Source: Paenibacillus radicibacter
GTDB taxonomy: Bacteria > Bacillota > Bacilli > Paenibacillales > NBRC-103111
NCBI RefSeq assembly: GCF_024721995.1
Contig: NZ_JANQBC010000018.1
Location: 1 to 60,199 of the forward strand
Reading direction: 5' to 3'
DNA: 60,199 bases
In this document: one piece after another, positions 28,006 through 37,093 of the stretch
How the letters are laid out: every line of letters begins with the position of its first letter
Numbering within the stretch: position 1 is the stretch's first letter
Position numbers and translations under genes: made by a program
The notes under the pieces: generated by a model
The model's database searches: none
The model's input: the letters and a program-made list of their open reading frames with translations, nothing else
Told to the model about the DNA's origin: nothing

Positions 28006-29505
28006 TTAGGGTTTGAGAACTTTTTTTGCCTCTTGCCACAAGGCTTCCATTTCTATTATATCAGTTTCGTCAAAAGATTTCCCCTTTGCGCGTAAACCTT
28101 GTTCCACATAGTGAAAACGATTCGTAAATTTACGCGTTGCCGCAATTAATGCTTCTTCTGGGTCGATACGAAGCTTGCGAGCAACGTTCACAATAACAAA
28201 GAGTAAATCTCCGAGTTCCTCAAGCTGCTCAGGCTCATTACCGCTCTCGATCGCCTCACGCACCTCTGCAAGTTCCTCTTGTACCTTATCTAGTACATCA
28301 AGCGCACTCGGCCAGTCGAAACCGACCTTCGCCGCTTTCTTCTGCAGCTTCCACGCTTTGAGAATGCCTGGCAAGTCACGTGGAATACCCGCGAGAATGG
28401 ATTGTTCCTCTGGCTCTATGCCTTTCATGCGTTTCTCTTCTGCCTTGATGCCATCCCAATTCGCAAGTGCTTCTTCGGCATTGTTCGCATCCCGGTCGCC
28501 AAATACGTGCGGATGTCGACGAATCAGCTTTTCATTAATCGCTTGAATCACATCATAGATGGAGAAAGCTCCCGTCTCTTCTTCGATCTGAGAGTGGAAC
28601 ATCACCTGCAGCAGCAAGTCTCCAAGCTCCTCACACATGGCATCCGGATCATCATCATCGATCGTCTCGAGCACTTCGTACGTCTCTTCTATTAAGTTGT
28701 TACGAATGGACGCATGTGTCTGATCCCGATCCCATGGACAACCGCCTGGGCTGCGCAAAATCGCGACGATTTCATGCAAACGTTCAAATGAACGTGCTTT
28801 AACAATTTCATTATCCGAACGCGGTACCCAGATGAGCGAGAGATTACCGTAATCTTGAATGCGATCCAGTTCATAGATCGGAACCGTTACGATCTTCTCT
28901 TGTCCCATTACGCCAAGCGCATGTCCAACGGTCACCTGATAATCATCTGGATAACGTTCCATTAACGTCAGCTTTGCATCGGATGCCGTATACACGTCAT
29001 ACACTTGTCCGATAATGATGTGCGTCTGTGTATTTAGCATACCAGGTGTCATACTTGTCGCATCAAGCAGCTGGAAGCCATCAATCGGATCAAAGCCAAA
29101 GCGAGTAAACGTCTGATCGAGGAAGCTCTCTCCACCTGTTATCGTCAGTTCAATCCCGAGCTCTGGACATCTCTTGCGTAACAATTGAACGGTGTATTCA
29201 GCTACCATAGGATGACCCGGAACGGCGTAGATGACTTCTTCATCCGGACGCTCAGTCGCTTGATGGATTAAATCATTGGCAATAATCTCGTATACTTCCT
29301 CAAAGCTTGCATTCTTCTCATATTCCGCATCAAATGACTCATAAGCGATGTTATTTTCTTTAAGCATATGAATCATGGGGTGCTGATCCGTTCTGAGATA
29401 AATTCGCTTCGCTTGCTGGAGCTTTCGCCATACGCCAAGCGTTAGTTGATCCGCATCTCCTGTCCCTAAGCCTACTACCGTAATTCGACCGGTATGTACT
29501 GTCAT
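28006..29505 (-). CDS. yabN: YabN: tetrapyrrole methylase-like domain fused to MazG pyrophosphohydrolase
   Basis: From ATG 29505 (AAGGAGG eight bases upstream) the protein is 499 residues. The N-terminal half has the SAM-dependent tetrapyrrole methylase fold (TVVGLGTGDADQLT, VPGHPMVAEYTV). The C-terminal half is MazG, with EEXXE metal motifs in NLIEETYEVLETI and CEELGDLLLQVMFH and a second copy in ELAEVREAI and LEELGDLLFV. MazG cleaves non-canonical NTPs; the methylase-like half has no known reaction. The fusion and position between yabM and hup/rqcP match B. subtilis. Confidence 0.93.
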   Translation of the reverse strand: MTVHTGRITVVGLGTGDADQLTLGVWRKLQQAKRIYLRTDQHPMIHMLKENNIAYESFDAEYEKNASFEEVYEIIANDLIHQATERPDEEVIYAVPGHPMVAEYTVQLLRKRCPELGIELTITGGESFLDQTFTRFGFDPIDGFQLLDATSMTPGMLNTQTHIIIGQVYDVYTASDAKLTLMERYPDDYQVTVGHALGVMGQEKIVTVPIYELDRIQDYGNLSLIWVPRSDNEIVKARSFERLHEIVAILRSPGGCPWDRDQTHASIRNNLIEETYEVLETIDDDDPDAMCEELGDLLLQVMFHSQIEEETGAFSIYDVIQAINEKLIRRHPHVFGDRDANNAEEALANWDGIKAEEKRMKGIEPEEQSILAGIPRDLPGILKAWKLQKKAAKVGFDWPSALDVLDKVQEELAEVREAIESGNEPEQLEELGDLLFVIVNVARKLRIDPEEALIAATRKFTNRFHYVEQGLRAKGKSFDETDIIEMEALWQEAKKVLKP

Positions 29506-29550
29506 CTGTGGTTCCTCCTTTAGTTTCATATCGTAAGCCAGACCGAACAT

Positions 29551-31236
29551 CTAGCGTTTCTTCATAAAAGGTTTCAGCCGCTTATACACGACTGGCATGT
29601 GCTCCAAGGTGCTGATGTCCAGCACCTTGAGCCTTATCAGGGCGCCGGCATAGACGGCGGCGCCCACAACCACGGCGACCAGCGTCAGCGCTGTCGCCGC
29701 AAGGCGCTCTGGCAGCGGATGCCCCGCTGCCGCAAGCCCTGCCTCGCCCGCCCATAGCAGGGCGAGGACGGCCGCCCCCATCACGCCAGAGGCGACGATG
29801 GGGAGGGTAACCGCGCGCGAGCCAAGCAGGCGCGCGAGTGTGTCGGTGCGCGGCGTGTATACGCGCACCAGGTTTAGCGCCGCGGAGACGGCGAATGCCG
29901 CGACGGCGGCTATGGCTCCCCCCGCGATGCCAAGCGCAGGGACAAGCACGAGATTGCCGGCGACCTTGACGACTACGGCAATCAGCATATGAACGGCGGG
30001 GGCGCGCACCACGCCAATCCCATTTAGCACGCTGGTCGTGACGATGTTCAGCGTGCTAAATATCGCGGCGAATGCGAGAATTGCCATCGCCCCTGTCCCT
30101 TCCGCGGTCGCAAATAGCATGACATTTACCGGCTCTGCCGTAAGTGCCAACCCGACCGCCGCAGGCAGTCCGATGAGCCACGTTAGGTTAATCGCTGTAT
30201 TCATACGCTGGCGGAGCAGTACATGTTCACCACTAGCTTTTGCTTCTGCGAGCGCAGGTACAATCGCTGCGCCCATCGCAGAGACAATCATTGCAACAAG
30301 CTGCACGAGTGGCAAGCCATGATTATACAATCCAAACTGGCGCATAGCTTCATCCGCCCCACTAGCACCATCGTGAAGCAATCTTGGCATCGTAAATGTA
30401 TCTACAATGTTAAGCAGTGGTACTGTAATCGTACCTAAACATACAGGAATCGCATAACGAATCATACGACGAGCAAGCACTGCTGTATCTTCTTGACCAA
30501 ATCGAGCACGCTTCTGGCTATTGCGGCGAATCTTAACCGTTACCTTATGAGCATTACCCAAGCGCCACCAATAATACAACATAACAGCTAATCCGCCAAT
30601 TGCACCAATCACAGAACCGAACATCCCGCCTGCTGCAATGGTTGCCGCATCTTCACCTGCTCTTACAAATAACCATAACATAATGAGCATACCGATGACA
30701 CGTACAAGCTGTTCCACAACTTGAGAAACAGCCGGGGCTGTCATTTGTTGATAGCCTTGAAAGTATCCCCGATATACAGACATAAGCGGAATAAGCAGCA
30801 TCGCCCAAGAAACTGCGCGAATCGCTGGTGCTGTTCCCGCTACACCAATTAGACTAGCGATTAGATCTGCACCAAAGTAAGTCAAGATAAAGAACAACAC
30901 CCCTGACAAACTAAGCAGTACGCTGCTTACACCAATGACACGTCGTGCCCCATAATGATCGCCAAGCGCAACCCTTTCGGACACAAAAGCAGCCACAGTC
31001 GTAGGAAGCCCTGCTGTCGCAAGAAACACAATGAACAAGTATAAGGGGTATACAGCGCTATAGAGCCCATAGGCCTCATCCCCTGCGATATTTTGCATCG
31101 GAATCTTCTGCAAGGTACCGAGAAGCTTAGAGACGATCGCGGCAATCGCAAGTATGGCTGCGCCTTTAAACCATTTACTATCCATTTTACGATTCGATTT
31201 ATTATCAGACGGCGTACTCACTTGTCTTCGCGCCAT
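29551..31236 (-). CDS. yabM: SpoVB/MurJ-like polysaccharide flippase family protein (YabM)
   Basis: A 561-residue integral membrane protein of the MOP (MATE-like) superfamily with about 14 helices. The N-terminal segment AAIVSKLLGTLQKIPMQNIAGDEAYGLY is typical of SpoVB-type proteins that flip lipid-linked sugars. The substrate is unknown. It stands 45 bases before yabN. The 3' third (about 29600-30160) is much richer in GC than the 5' part of the same gene and than its neighbours, with a run of Ala/Gly/Val codons ending in G or C (see findings). Confidence 0.9.
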   Translation of the reverse strand: MARRQVSTPSDNKSNRKMDSKWFKGAAILAIAAIVSKLLGTLQKIPMQNIAGDEAYGLYSAVYPLYLFIVFLATAGLPTTVAAFVSERVALGDHYGARRVIGVSSVLLSLSGVLFFILTYFGADLIASLIGVAGTAPAIRAVSWAMLLIPLMSVYRGYFQGYQQMTAPAVSQVVEQLVRVIGMLIMLWLFVRAGEDAATIAAGGMFGSVIGAIGGLAVMLYYWWRLGNAHKVTVKIRRNSQKRARFGQEDTAVLARRMIRYAIPVCLGTITVPLLNIVDTFTMPRLLHDGASGADEAMRQFGLYNHGLPLVQLVAMIVSAMGAAIVPALAEAKASGEHVLLRQRMNTAINLTWLIGLPAAVGLALTAEPVNVMLFATAEGTGAMAILAFAAIFSTLNIVTTSVLNGIGVVRAPAVHMLIAVVVKVAGNLVLVPALGIAGGAIAAVAAFAVSAALNLVRVYTPRTDTLARLLGSRAVTLPIVASGVMGAAVLALLWAGEAGLAAAGHPLPERLAATALTLVAVVVGAAVYAGALIRLKVLDISTLEHMPVVYKRLKPFMKKR

Positions 31237-31291
31237 TACATCGTTCCTCCATCACTTGCTAGACCCCAATTATAGCTTAACCTAAACAAAA

Positions 31292-31339
31292 AAGCTTCGC
31301 TTACTCATGAATGGCTTTAGCCTGTGAGTAAGGAAGCTT
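31292..31339 (-). terminator. Rho-independent terminator after spoVT
   Basis: On the complement, AAGCTTCCTTACTCA pairs with TGAGTAAGCGAAGCTT around an 18-base loop and is followed by TTTTG. The two arms have one bulge. Confidence 0.82.
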
Positions 31340-31357
31340 ATCGTTTTCAAATCCATC

Positions 31358-31900
31358 TTACTGTTCCATTTGTTTCGCTAAGAATGCTGCTGCTGTTTCA
31401 GACATCTTCGTTTCCATCTGAGCCATTTTCACATTCTCATCTTTTGTAATCAAGATGACTGCACCGATCGGATCTCCACCTGCTACGATAGGAGCTACAA
31501 CAAAAGAGCTGTACGCCTCAGGCAAATCCTTTAAGATATCATAGCTTGCGGAATTATTCTCGATCATCGATTTGCGGTTTTCCATACAACTTTCCACAAT
31601 CGCTCCGATTTGCTTGTCGAGATACTCCTTCTTCGAACCACCTGCAATCGCGATAACATTATCACGATCTGTGATGATCGTTATGTGTCCTGTACCTTCA
31701 TACAAGGATTCTGCATATTCCTTTGCAAAATCACCTAGTTCACCGATTGGCGAGTATTTTTTAAGGATAACTTCTCCATCACGGTCTACGAAAATTTCAA
31801 GGGGATCCCCCTCACGGATACGGAGGGTGCGACGAATTTCCTTCGGAATCACAACTCTTCCCAAATCGTCAATGCGACGAACAATGCCAGTAGCTTTCAT
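31358..31900 (-). CDS. spoVT: Stage V sporulation protein T
   Basis: SpoVT is a forespore transcription factor that tunes the sigma-G regulon. The 180-residue protein has an N-terminal AbrB-type DNA-binding domain (1-50: GIVRRIDDLGRVVIPKEIRRTLRIREGDPLEI). A C-terminal GAF-like domain (about 55-180) contains TDRDNVIAIAGGSKKEY. The length matches B. subtilis SpoVT. A forespore-type promoter lies at 31997-32026. The N-terminal domain is the closest relative in this window to AbrB (51249-51503). Confidence 0.97.
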   Translation of the reverse strand: MKATGIVRRIDDLGRVVIPKEIRRTLRIREGDPLEIFVDRDGEVILKKYSPIGELGDFAKEYAESLYEGTGHITIITDRDNVIAIAGGSKKEYLDKQIGAIVESCMENRKSMIENNSASYDILKDLPEAYSSFVVAPIVAGGDPIGAVILITKDENVKMAQMETKMSETAAAFLAKQMEQ

Positions 31901-31996
31901 ATTTCTAGTTGCCTCACTTTCCTCGGAAGAATAATTAACTGGGCTTTAAATACTGATTTATTGTTGCAAGTGGAGGGAGTCATCCAACTTTACCCA

Positions 31997-32026
31997 TAGT
32001 ATTTAACGTCTCTCTCCATCTTATAC
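31997..32026 (-). promoter_or_regulatory. Forespore (sigma-G/F) promoter of spoVT
   Basis: On the complement, GTATA (32022-32026), 18 bases, AATACTA (31997-32003). The -10 matches the sigma-G consensus CATWMTA in 6 of 7 positions. It lies about 97 bases upstream of the spoVT start. Confidence 0.6.
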
Positions 32027-32103
32027 AAAATGCTTCCAATCCTCCCAATCCTATGTACATCCATGGAAGCTGTTGGTTACATTATGTCCATAAAAAGCAA
32101 ATA

Positions 32104-32131
32104 AAAACAGGATGCTCCTAGAAGCATCCTG
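32104..32131 (-). terminator. Rho-independent terminator after prsA-like gene
   Basis: On the complement, AGGATGCT-TCTAGG-AGCATCCT followed by GTTTTTATTT. Confidence 0.88.
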
Positions 32132-32139
32132 GTAAGTTA

Positions 32140-33168
32140 TTACTTTGTTGCAGGACTAGGACTTGGACTTTCTTCAGGCTTCGCGCTTGGGGAAGGTGAA
32201 GGTTTTGGCAAATTGTTTTTCTCAATTAGGCCAGGCGCTTCTTTCTCCGTAAATTCACTCATTTGTTCTTGTGCTAACGTAGAGCGAATTTGTTGCTTCA
32301 GCTCGTCATACGTGCTTGTCTTACGTGAATCCACACGCATTACATGATAACCAAATTCAGACTTGACGGGATCACTAACTGTATTAATAGCAAGTGTCAT
32401 TGCTGCGTTCTTAAATGGTTCAACGAAACCGTTCATCATTTGAGAATCAACATTTTCGTACAAACCGCCTTTATCTTTTGAACCTGGATCATCAGAATAC
32501 TCTTTCGCAAGTGCATCAAAGTCGCCGTTAGCTTTTAGCTTCGTTTGAACTTCTTTTGCTCTTGCAAGTGCTTCATCTTCAGTACGAAGATCTTTTTGTG
32601 TTTGTGGATCTTTAGTCGCAATTAGAATATGACGTACATTCGTCACATCAAAAGCATGCTTATCATCAGCAAGACGCTTATCATACTCTGCTTTTACTTG
32701 CTCATCTGTTACTTTGCTTTCTGCAGCAGAAGCCGCATAGAAGCTAAGCTTCATGAAATCCTCTATATCTTTGAACTCTAATTTGTTATCTTTAAGGATC
32801 TTATCCTTACCGCCTTCTTGGCTCTTCAACATTTCGTCAAAAGCTTTCATTTGCTCAGCAAGCTTCTTGTCAGCTTCTGCTTTAACCTTATCATCTGCAC
32901 GAGATGCCAATACTTTGTAAGATACTAGCTGTTTCAACAATTCTTGTTGGAAAGCTGGGTCTTCTGTGTACTGTTTGAACATCGGATTAAGCATTGCATT
33001 TAGATTTAAGAAGGTGTCAAACTCTTTTTTCGTAACCGTACCATTGTCTTTATAAGTAGCTACGACGTCATCCTTCTTTCCGCATCCCGTAAGAGCGGCT
33101 ACAACTACTAAAACAACAATTAGAGCAAGCGACCATTTCTTAGACCATTTGTGCTTATTTAGCTGCAT
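32140..33168 (-). CDS. prsA: PrsA-like lipoprotein, parvulin-type foldase
   Basis: A 342-residue secreted lipoprotein. It has a signal peptide with lipobox ALTGC (Cys29), an N-terminal SurA-like chaperone region and a parvulin domain (about 177-275: VRHILIATKDPQTQ, DPGSKDKGGLYENV, SEFGYHVMRV). The tail is Pro/Ser/Lys-rich, with PSPSPSAKPEESPSPSPA, probably spanning cell-wall material. PrsA helps fold exported proteins. It overlaps the mfd stop by 14 bases, so translation is coupled to mfd. In B. subtilis no such gene lies between mfd and spoVT. Which PrsA paralogue it is cannot be told. Confidence 0.92.
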   Translation of the reverse strand: MQLNKHKWSKKWSLALIVVLVVVAALTGCGKKDDVVATYKDNGTVTKKEFDTFLNLNAMLNPMFKQYTEDPAFQQELLKQLVSYKVLASRADDKVKAEADKKLAEQMKAFDEMLKSQEGGKDKILKDNKLEFKDIEDFMKLSFYAASAAESKVTDEQVKAEYDKRLADDKHAFDVTNVRHILIATKDPQTQKDLRTEDEALARAKEVQTKLKANGDFDALAKEYSDDPGSKDKGGLYENVDSQMMNGFVEPFKNAAMTLAINTVSDPVKSEFGYHVMRVDSRKTSTYDELKQQIRSTLAQEQMSEFTEKEAPGLIEKNNLPKPSPSPSAKPEESPSPSPATK

Positions 33169-36100
33169 TCTGTAGTTCTCCCTTCGCCTTCAGCGCATCT
33201 TTATATTTTTTTAAAAATTGTTCAATTGCATCTAGCGCATCTTGTTGTTTCAAGCCTTTTCCTTGGTAAGTGACAATCAATTGTGCACCTGCCGTAAGCT
33301 TGATTCTTCCGCCGAAGCTATTTGCAATCTCAAATAATTTTTGACCATCAACTCTCGTGTTCTGATCGGGATGCACTTTAATGAAGTAGTCATCACCCTT
33401 CTGACTGAACGACTCAATGTGATATTCAGCCCCATACGCTTTCAGACGCGTAGCAGCCAATAATTGAACGACAGCAAGTGGTGGTTCTCCAAAGCGATCT
33501 AATAATTCATCATATAAATCTTCTGCTTCTTCAACAGAACGAATTGCTGCTACTTTTTTATAAATCTCTATCTTCTGCATGCTATCATAGATATAGTCAG
33601 AAGGCAAATAAGCGTCTAACTGAAGCTCTATCGCGGTATTCCACTCTTCAACAGGAGCTGTTACTTCTCCGTTTAGTACGAGTTTCTGCTTCTTAATTTC
33701 ATCGGATAACATCTGTGAATACAAGTCAAATCCGACAGATGCAATGAAGCCATGCTGCTCTCCCCCAAGTAAGTTACCTGCGCCGCGAATCGATAAGTCT
33801 CTCATCGCAATTTTGAAACCAGAACCTAGTTCTGTAAACTCCTTGATTGCTTGCAAGCGCTTCTCCGCAACTTCAGTTAGCACTTTATCACGCTGATAAG
33901 TAAAGTACGCATATGCCACTCGATTAGAACGACCCACACGACCTCGTAGTTGATACAATTGAGATAAGCCCATTTTATCGGCATCATGTACGATTAAGGT
34001 ATTCACATTCGGAATATCCACGCCTGTCTCAATAATGCTTGTGGATACAAGCACATCAAACTCCCCGTCCAAGAAATCAAGAATTGTCTTCTCAAGTTCT
34101 TGTTCCCCCATCTGACCGTGAGCAACTGCAACACGCGCATCTGGCACGAGCATTGAGATTTGATCCGCAATTTGCGTAATCCCTTGTACTCGATTGTACA
34201 AGTAGTAGACCTGGCCTTCACGAGCAAGCTCACGCTCAATCGCTTCACGAACCAAAGTGTGACTATGTTCAATGACATAGGTCTGCACGGGGAAACGGTT
34301 CTCAGGAGGCGTTTCAATGACGGAAAGGTCACGAACACCTAACATCGACATATGAAGCGTACGCGGAATCGGAGTAGCAGTCAGAGTCAGAACGTCCACA
34401 TTGGTTTTTAAACGCTTTAGTTTTTCTTTATGGGATACACCAAAACGCTGCTCTTCATCGACGATAAGTAATCCTAAATCTTTAAACACCACATCTTGTG
34501 ATAATAAGCGATGCGTGCCGATAATAACGTCTACGACACCTTTCTTCACCCCTTTAAGCGCTTCCGTTTGCTCTTTCTTTGAGCGGAAACGGCTTAATAC
34601 CTGGATGTTAAATGGATAGCCTGAGAAACGTTCTTTGAATGTTTCGTAATGCTGCTGAGCTAAGATCGTAGTTGGAACGAGCACCGCTACTTGCTTGCCG
34701 TCAATGGCTGCTTTAAATGCGGCACGAATCGCAACTTCCGTTTTCCCGTAACCCACATCTCCACATAATAGACGATCCATTGGACGGGTTTGTTCCATAT
34801 CGCCCTTAATTTCCTCGATGGTCCGTAGTTGATCGTTCGTCTCATCATAAGGGAACATGCTCTCAAATTCATTCTGATAAGGCGTGTCCTTTGAGAAACC
34901 GTACCCAACCGTCGCCTGCCGCTGCGCATACAGCTTGATCAAGTCATCTGCAATATCTTTAACAGACGCGCGAGCCTTGCTCTTGACGCGATTCCAATCT
35001 GCACCGCCTAATTTATATACCTTCGGCTCCTTCTCTTCTGAGCCGACATACTTCTGAACCAATTCAATCTGATCAATCGGTACAGACAGTTTGTCTCCTC
35101 CAGCGTAAAGAATATGAAGATAATCTTTATGCATACCGCCAACGACTAAAGTGCCGATACCGACATATTTACCGATACCATGATTCACATGAACAACATA
35201 GTCACCGATCTTAAGCTCTTGATAGCTTTTAATCCGCTCCGCATTTTCAATCTTCTTATCTACTTTTCTAGCTTTTCGCTGCTTCTGAGTGAACATCTCA
35301 CCTTCTGTAATCACAACTAGATGAATAGAAGGTAGTTCAAAACCTGCCTGCAGATTGCCGTTCACAATTTCCGGTTTTGGGATGTCATAATCCCTGAGCA
35401 CACGTTTCACACGATCAATACGCTCTTCCCCTGAGGCAACAAGCATTACTTTACCGCCAGTCTTCTTCCACCGTTCCATCTCAGATTTGAGCAAATTCAT
35501 TTGACCATGGAAACTTTGCATCACACGGCTCATGAAATTCACGATATTCTGAGGTTGAGTCTGTGGGACTTGGCGAAGGAATAGCGACAAATACACCGTA
35601 GGCCATGCCTTGCGGTGAAGCAATGATTCATATGGTTTGGACAATACAAGCGCAGGAAGCGAATGTCCATCTTGAAGGGCATGGACCATCCATTCCGCTT
35701 CATCTCGTTCAAGCTGCTTGGCTGTCTCAATTAAGCGTGTTGGTTCTTCAATAATAAGAACAGAGTCTTTAGACACAAAATCAAGGAACGTCTGGCGCTC
35801 TGGATACAAGAGAGAGATATACGAGAATAACTCCGTAAAAATAACCCCTTCGCGCATCCGCTCTATATCATGGTTTATACCTTCTACAAGTCTATCTTTT
35901 GCTGTGCGGTCCGTCATCTTTGCAAGCTGTGCTTGGAGCAGTTCATGTGCGCCATTCGCAGCTGACTCTAAGCGTGTACGGTCTGCTAGGATTTCGCGAC
36001 ATGGCAAAACAGTCACCTGCTGCAGCTTCTCTATGGAGCGCTGGTCGGCAACATCAAATGTACGTATGGAATCAATCTCATCATCAAACCATTCAATCCG

Positions 36101-36676
36101 GACAGCATGCTCGGACGTTAATGGGTAGAAATCAACGATCCCCCCACGAACACTTAGCTCTCCTTTGGATTCGACTCGTTCAACTCGCTCATATCCAAAT
36201 GAAGTCATGCGCTCGAGGAACGTATCCATCGCAAGTGATTCGCCGACTTTGAGATGAAGCTGAGAAGACATGAACACTTCTTTATTCGGTAAAAATCTAC
36301 GAATCCCCGCATAAGGCACAACCACAACACCACGATAACCACAGGCAAGCTTGGTCAAGACCTCAATACGCTGAGCCATCATCTCTGGGGAAGCAACTGC
36401 AGTCTCAGCAGCAAGAAGCTCTTGTGCTGGATACAGAAGCACCTCATCTTCTGACATACACTCGATTAAATCTTCCGCAATTTTCTGAGCAGCAAACATA
36501 TTGTGTGTGACCACAACAAGCGGTTTATCGAGATCTCTATACATGGCTGCAATCATTACTTGTCGGGAGGAGCCGGCGAGGCCAGCAACCAGTTGTTCTT
36601 TCATCCCACTGCGTATACCTGTCACAATGGATTGAAAATCAGAATCTGCAGAAAAAGCTTTGATCAGTGCTTGCAA
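33155..36676 (-). CDS. mfd: Transcription-repair coupling factor Mfd
   Basis: Mfd removes stalled RNA polymerase and recruits UvrA to damaged template strands. The 1173-residue protein has the UvrB-like N-terminal region, an RNA polymerase-interacting domain (KIGDYVVHVNHGIGKYVG) and a RecG-like translocase. The translocase has Walker A GDVGYGKTE, Walker B DEEQRFG, TATPIPRT and QLRGRVGRS. A C-terminal TRCF domain follows. It starts with TTG, supported by GGGGAG nine bases upstream. It lies downstream of fin and ends inside the prsA-like gene. Confidence 0.97.
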   Translation of the reverse strand: MQALIKAFSADSDFQSIVTGIRSGMKEQLVAGLAGSSRQVMIAAMYRDLDKPLVVVTHNMFAAQKIAEDLIECMSEDEVLLYPAQELLAAETAVASPEMMAQRIEVLTKLACGYRGVVVVPYAGIRRFLPNKEVFMSSQLHLKVGESLAMDTFLERMTSFGYERVERVESKGELSVRGGIVDFYPLTSEHAVRIEWFDDEIDSIRTFDVADQRSIEKLQQVTVLPCREILADRTRLESAANGAHELLQAQLAKMTDRTAKDRLVEGINHDIERMREGVIFTELFSYISLLYPERQTFLDFVSKDSVLIIEEPTRLIETAKQLERDEAEWMVHALQDGHSLPALVLSKPYESLLHRKAWPTVYLSLFLRQVPQTQPQNIVNFMSRVMQSFHGQMNLLKSEMERWKKTGGKVMLVASGEERIDRVKRVLRDYDIPKPEIVNGNLQAGFELPSIHLVVITEGEMFTQKQRKARKVDKKIENAERIKSYQELKIGDYVVHVNHGIGKYVGIGTLVVGGMHKDYLHILYAGGDKLSVPIDQIELVQKYVGSEEKEPKVYKLGGADWNRVKSKARASVKDIADDLIKLYAQRQATVGYGFSKDTPYQNEFESMFPYDETNDQLRTIEEIKGDMEQTRPMDRLLCGDVGYGKTEVAIRAAFKAAIDGKQVAVLVPTTILAQQHYETFKERFSGYPFNIQVLSRFRSKKEQTEALKGVKKGVVDVIIGTHRLLSQDVVFKDLGLLIVDEEQRFGVSHKEKLKRLKTNVDVLTLTATPIPRTLHMSMLGVRDLSVIETPPENRFPVQTYVIEHSHTLVREAIERELAREGQVYYLYNRVQGITQIADQISMLVPDARVAVAHGQMGEQELEKTILDFLDGEFDVLVSTSIIETGVDIPNVNTLIVHDADKMGLSQLYQLRGRVGRSNRVAYAYFTYQRDKVLTEVAEKRLQAIKEFTELGSGFKIAMRDLSIRGAGNLLGGEQHGFIASVGFDLYSQMLSDEIKKQKLVLNGEVTAPVEEWNTAIELQLDAYLPSDYIYDSMQKIEIYKKVAAIRSVEEAEDLYDELLDRFGEPPLAVVQLLAATRLKAYGAEYHIESFSQKGDDYFIKVHPDQNTRVDGQKLFEIANSFGGRIKLTAGAQLIVTYQGKGLKQQDALDAIEQFLKKYKDALKAKGELQNAAK

Positions 36677-36700
36677 ACAACTACACTCCCCTCACAAAAA

Positions 36701-36725
36701 GAAGCCGAGGCGTAAGGCCTTGGCT
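36701..36725 (-). terminator. Terminator after fin
   Basis: On the complement, AGCCAAGGC-CTTAC-GCCTCGGCT (one mismatch) followed by TCTTTTTG. It lies only about 25 bases before the mfd start, so mfd needs readthrough or a promoter close by; none was recognised. Confidence 0.75.
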
Positions 36726-36762
36726 ATGTTTATTTGAAATTTTAGACCGTGAATAACGATGA

Positions 36763-36993
36763 TTACTGCAAAGGGTTGCCAATTAGGGACAACTCCGGAT
36801 TCGTATGAAGCGCTTCCTTACAATAATCACACACGACCCGAACCGTTACATCTCCATCTAAGTCATACGATATTATATCGCTGCGCTCTTCTGGGGTCAA
36901 GAAATGGAAACCCAATTGATATTCCGTCACAGCAGAACCTTGAATTTCCCCAAGATTCGTCTGGCAATGAGGGCACATATACTTTATTGTCAT
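36763..36993 (-). CDS. fin: Anti-sigma-F factor Fin
   Basis: Fin is a small zinc-binding protein that blocks sigma-F so that sigma-G can take over in the forespore. The 76-residue protein has CPHC (Cys7, Cys10) and CDYC (Cys55, Cys58) pairs and the family segment YQLGFHFLTPEERSDII. The ATG is preceded by AGGAGG. Placement between pth and mfd is conserved with B. subtilis. A sigma-F/G promoter candidate is at 37032-37060. The window also codes for Gin (59095-59322), so both sigma-switch inhibitors are here. Confidence 0.95.
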   Translation of the reverse strand: MTIKYMCPHCQTNLGEIQGSAVTEYQLGFHFLTPEERSDIISYDLDGDVTVRVVCDYCKEALHTNPELSLIGNPLQ

Positions 36994-37031
36994 CTAAATA
37001 GTATGCCTCCTTCTGAGATCATATTACTTCC

Positions 37032-37060
37032 TAGTATGACCATTTCCTCAGAAAGTAGGC
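37032..37060 (-). promoter_or_regulatory. Forespore sigma-F/G promoter of fin
   Basis: On the complement, GCCTA (37056-37060), then GGTCATACTA (37032-37041). The latter matches the sigma-F -10 pattern GGNNANAHTR completely and contains a perfect CATACTA for sigma-G, 17 bases after the -35. It lies 38 bases before the start codon. Confidence 0.65.
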
Positions 37061-37093
37061 ATTCATCTAATAATTTGTTACACCCCATATGAA

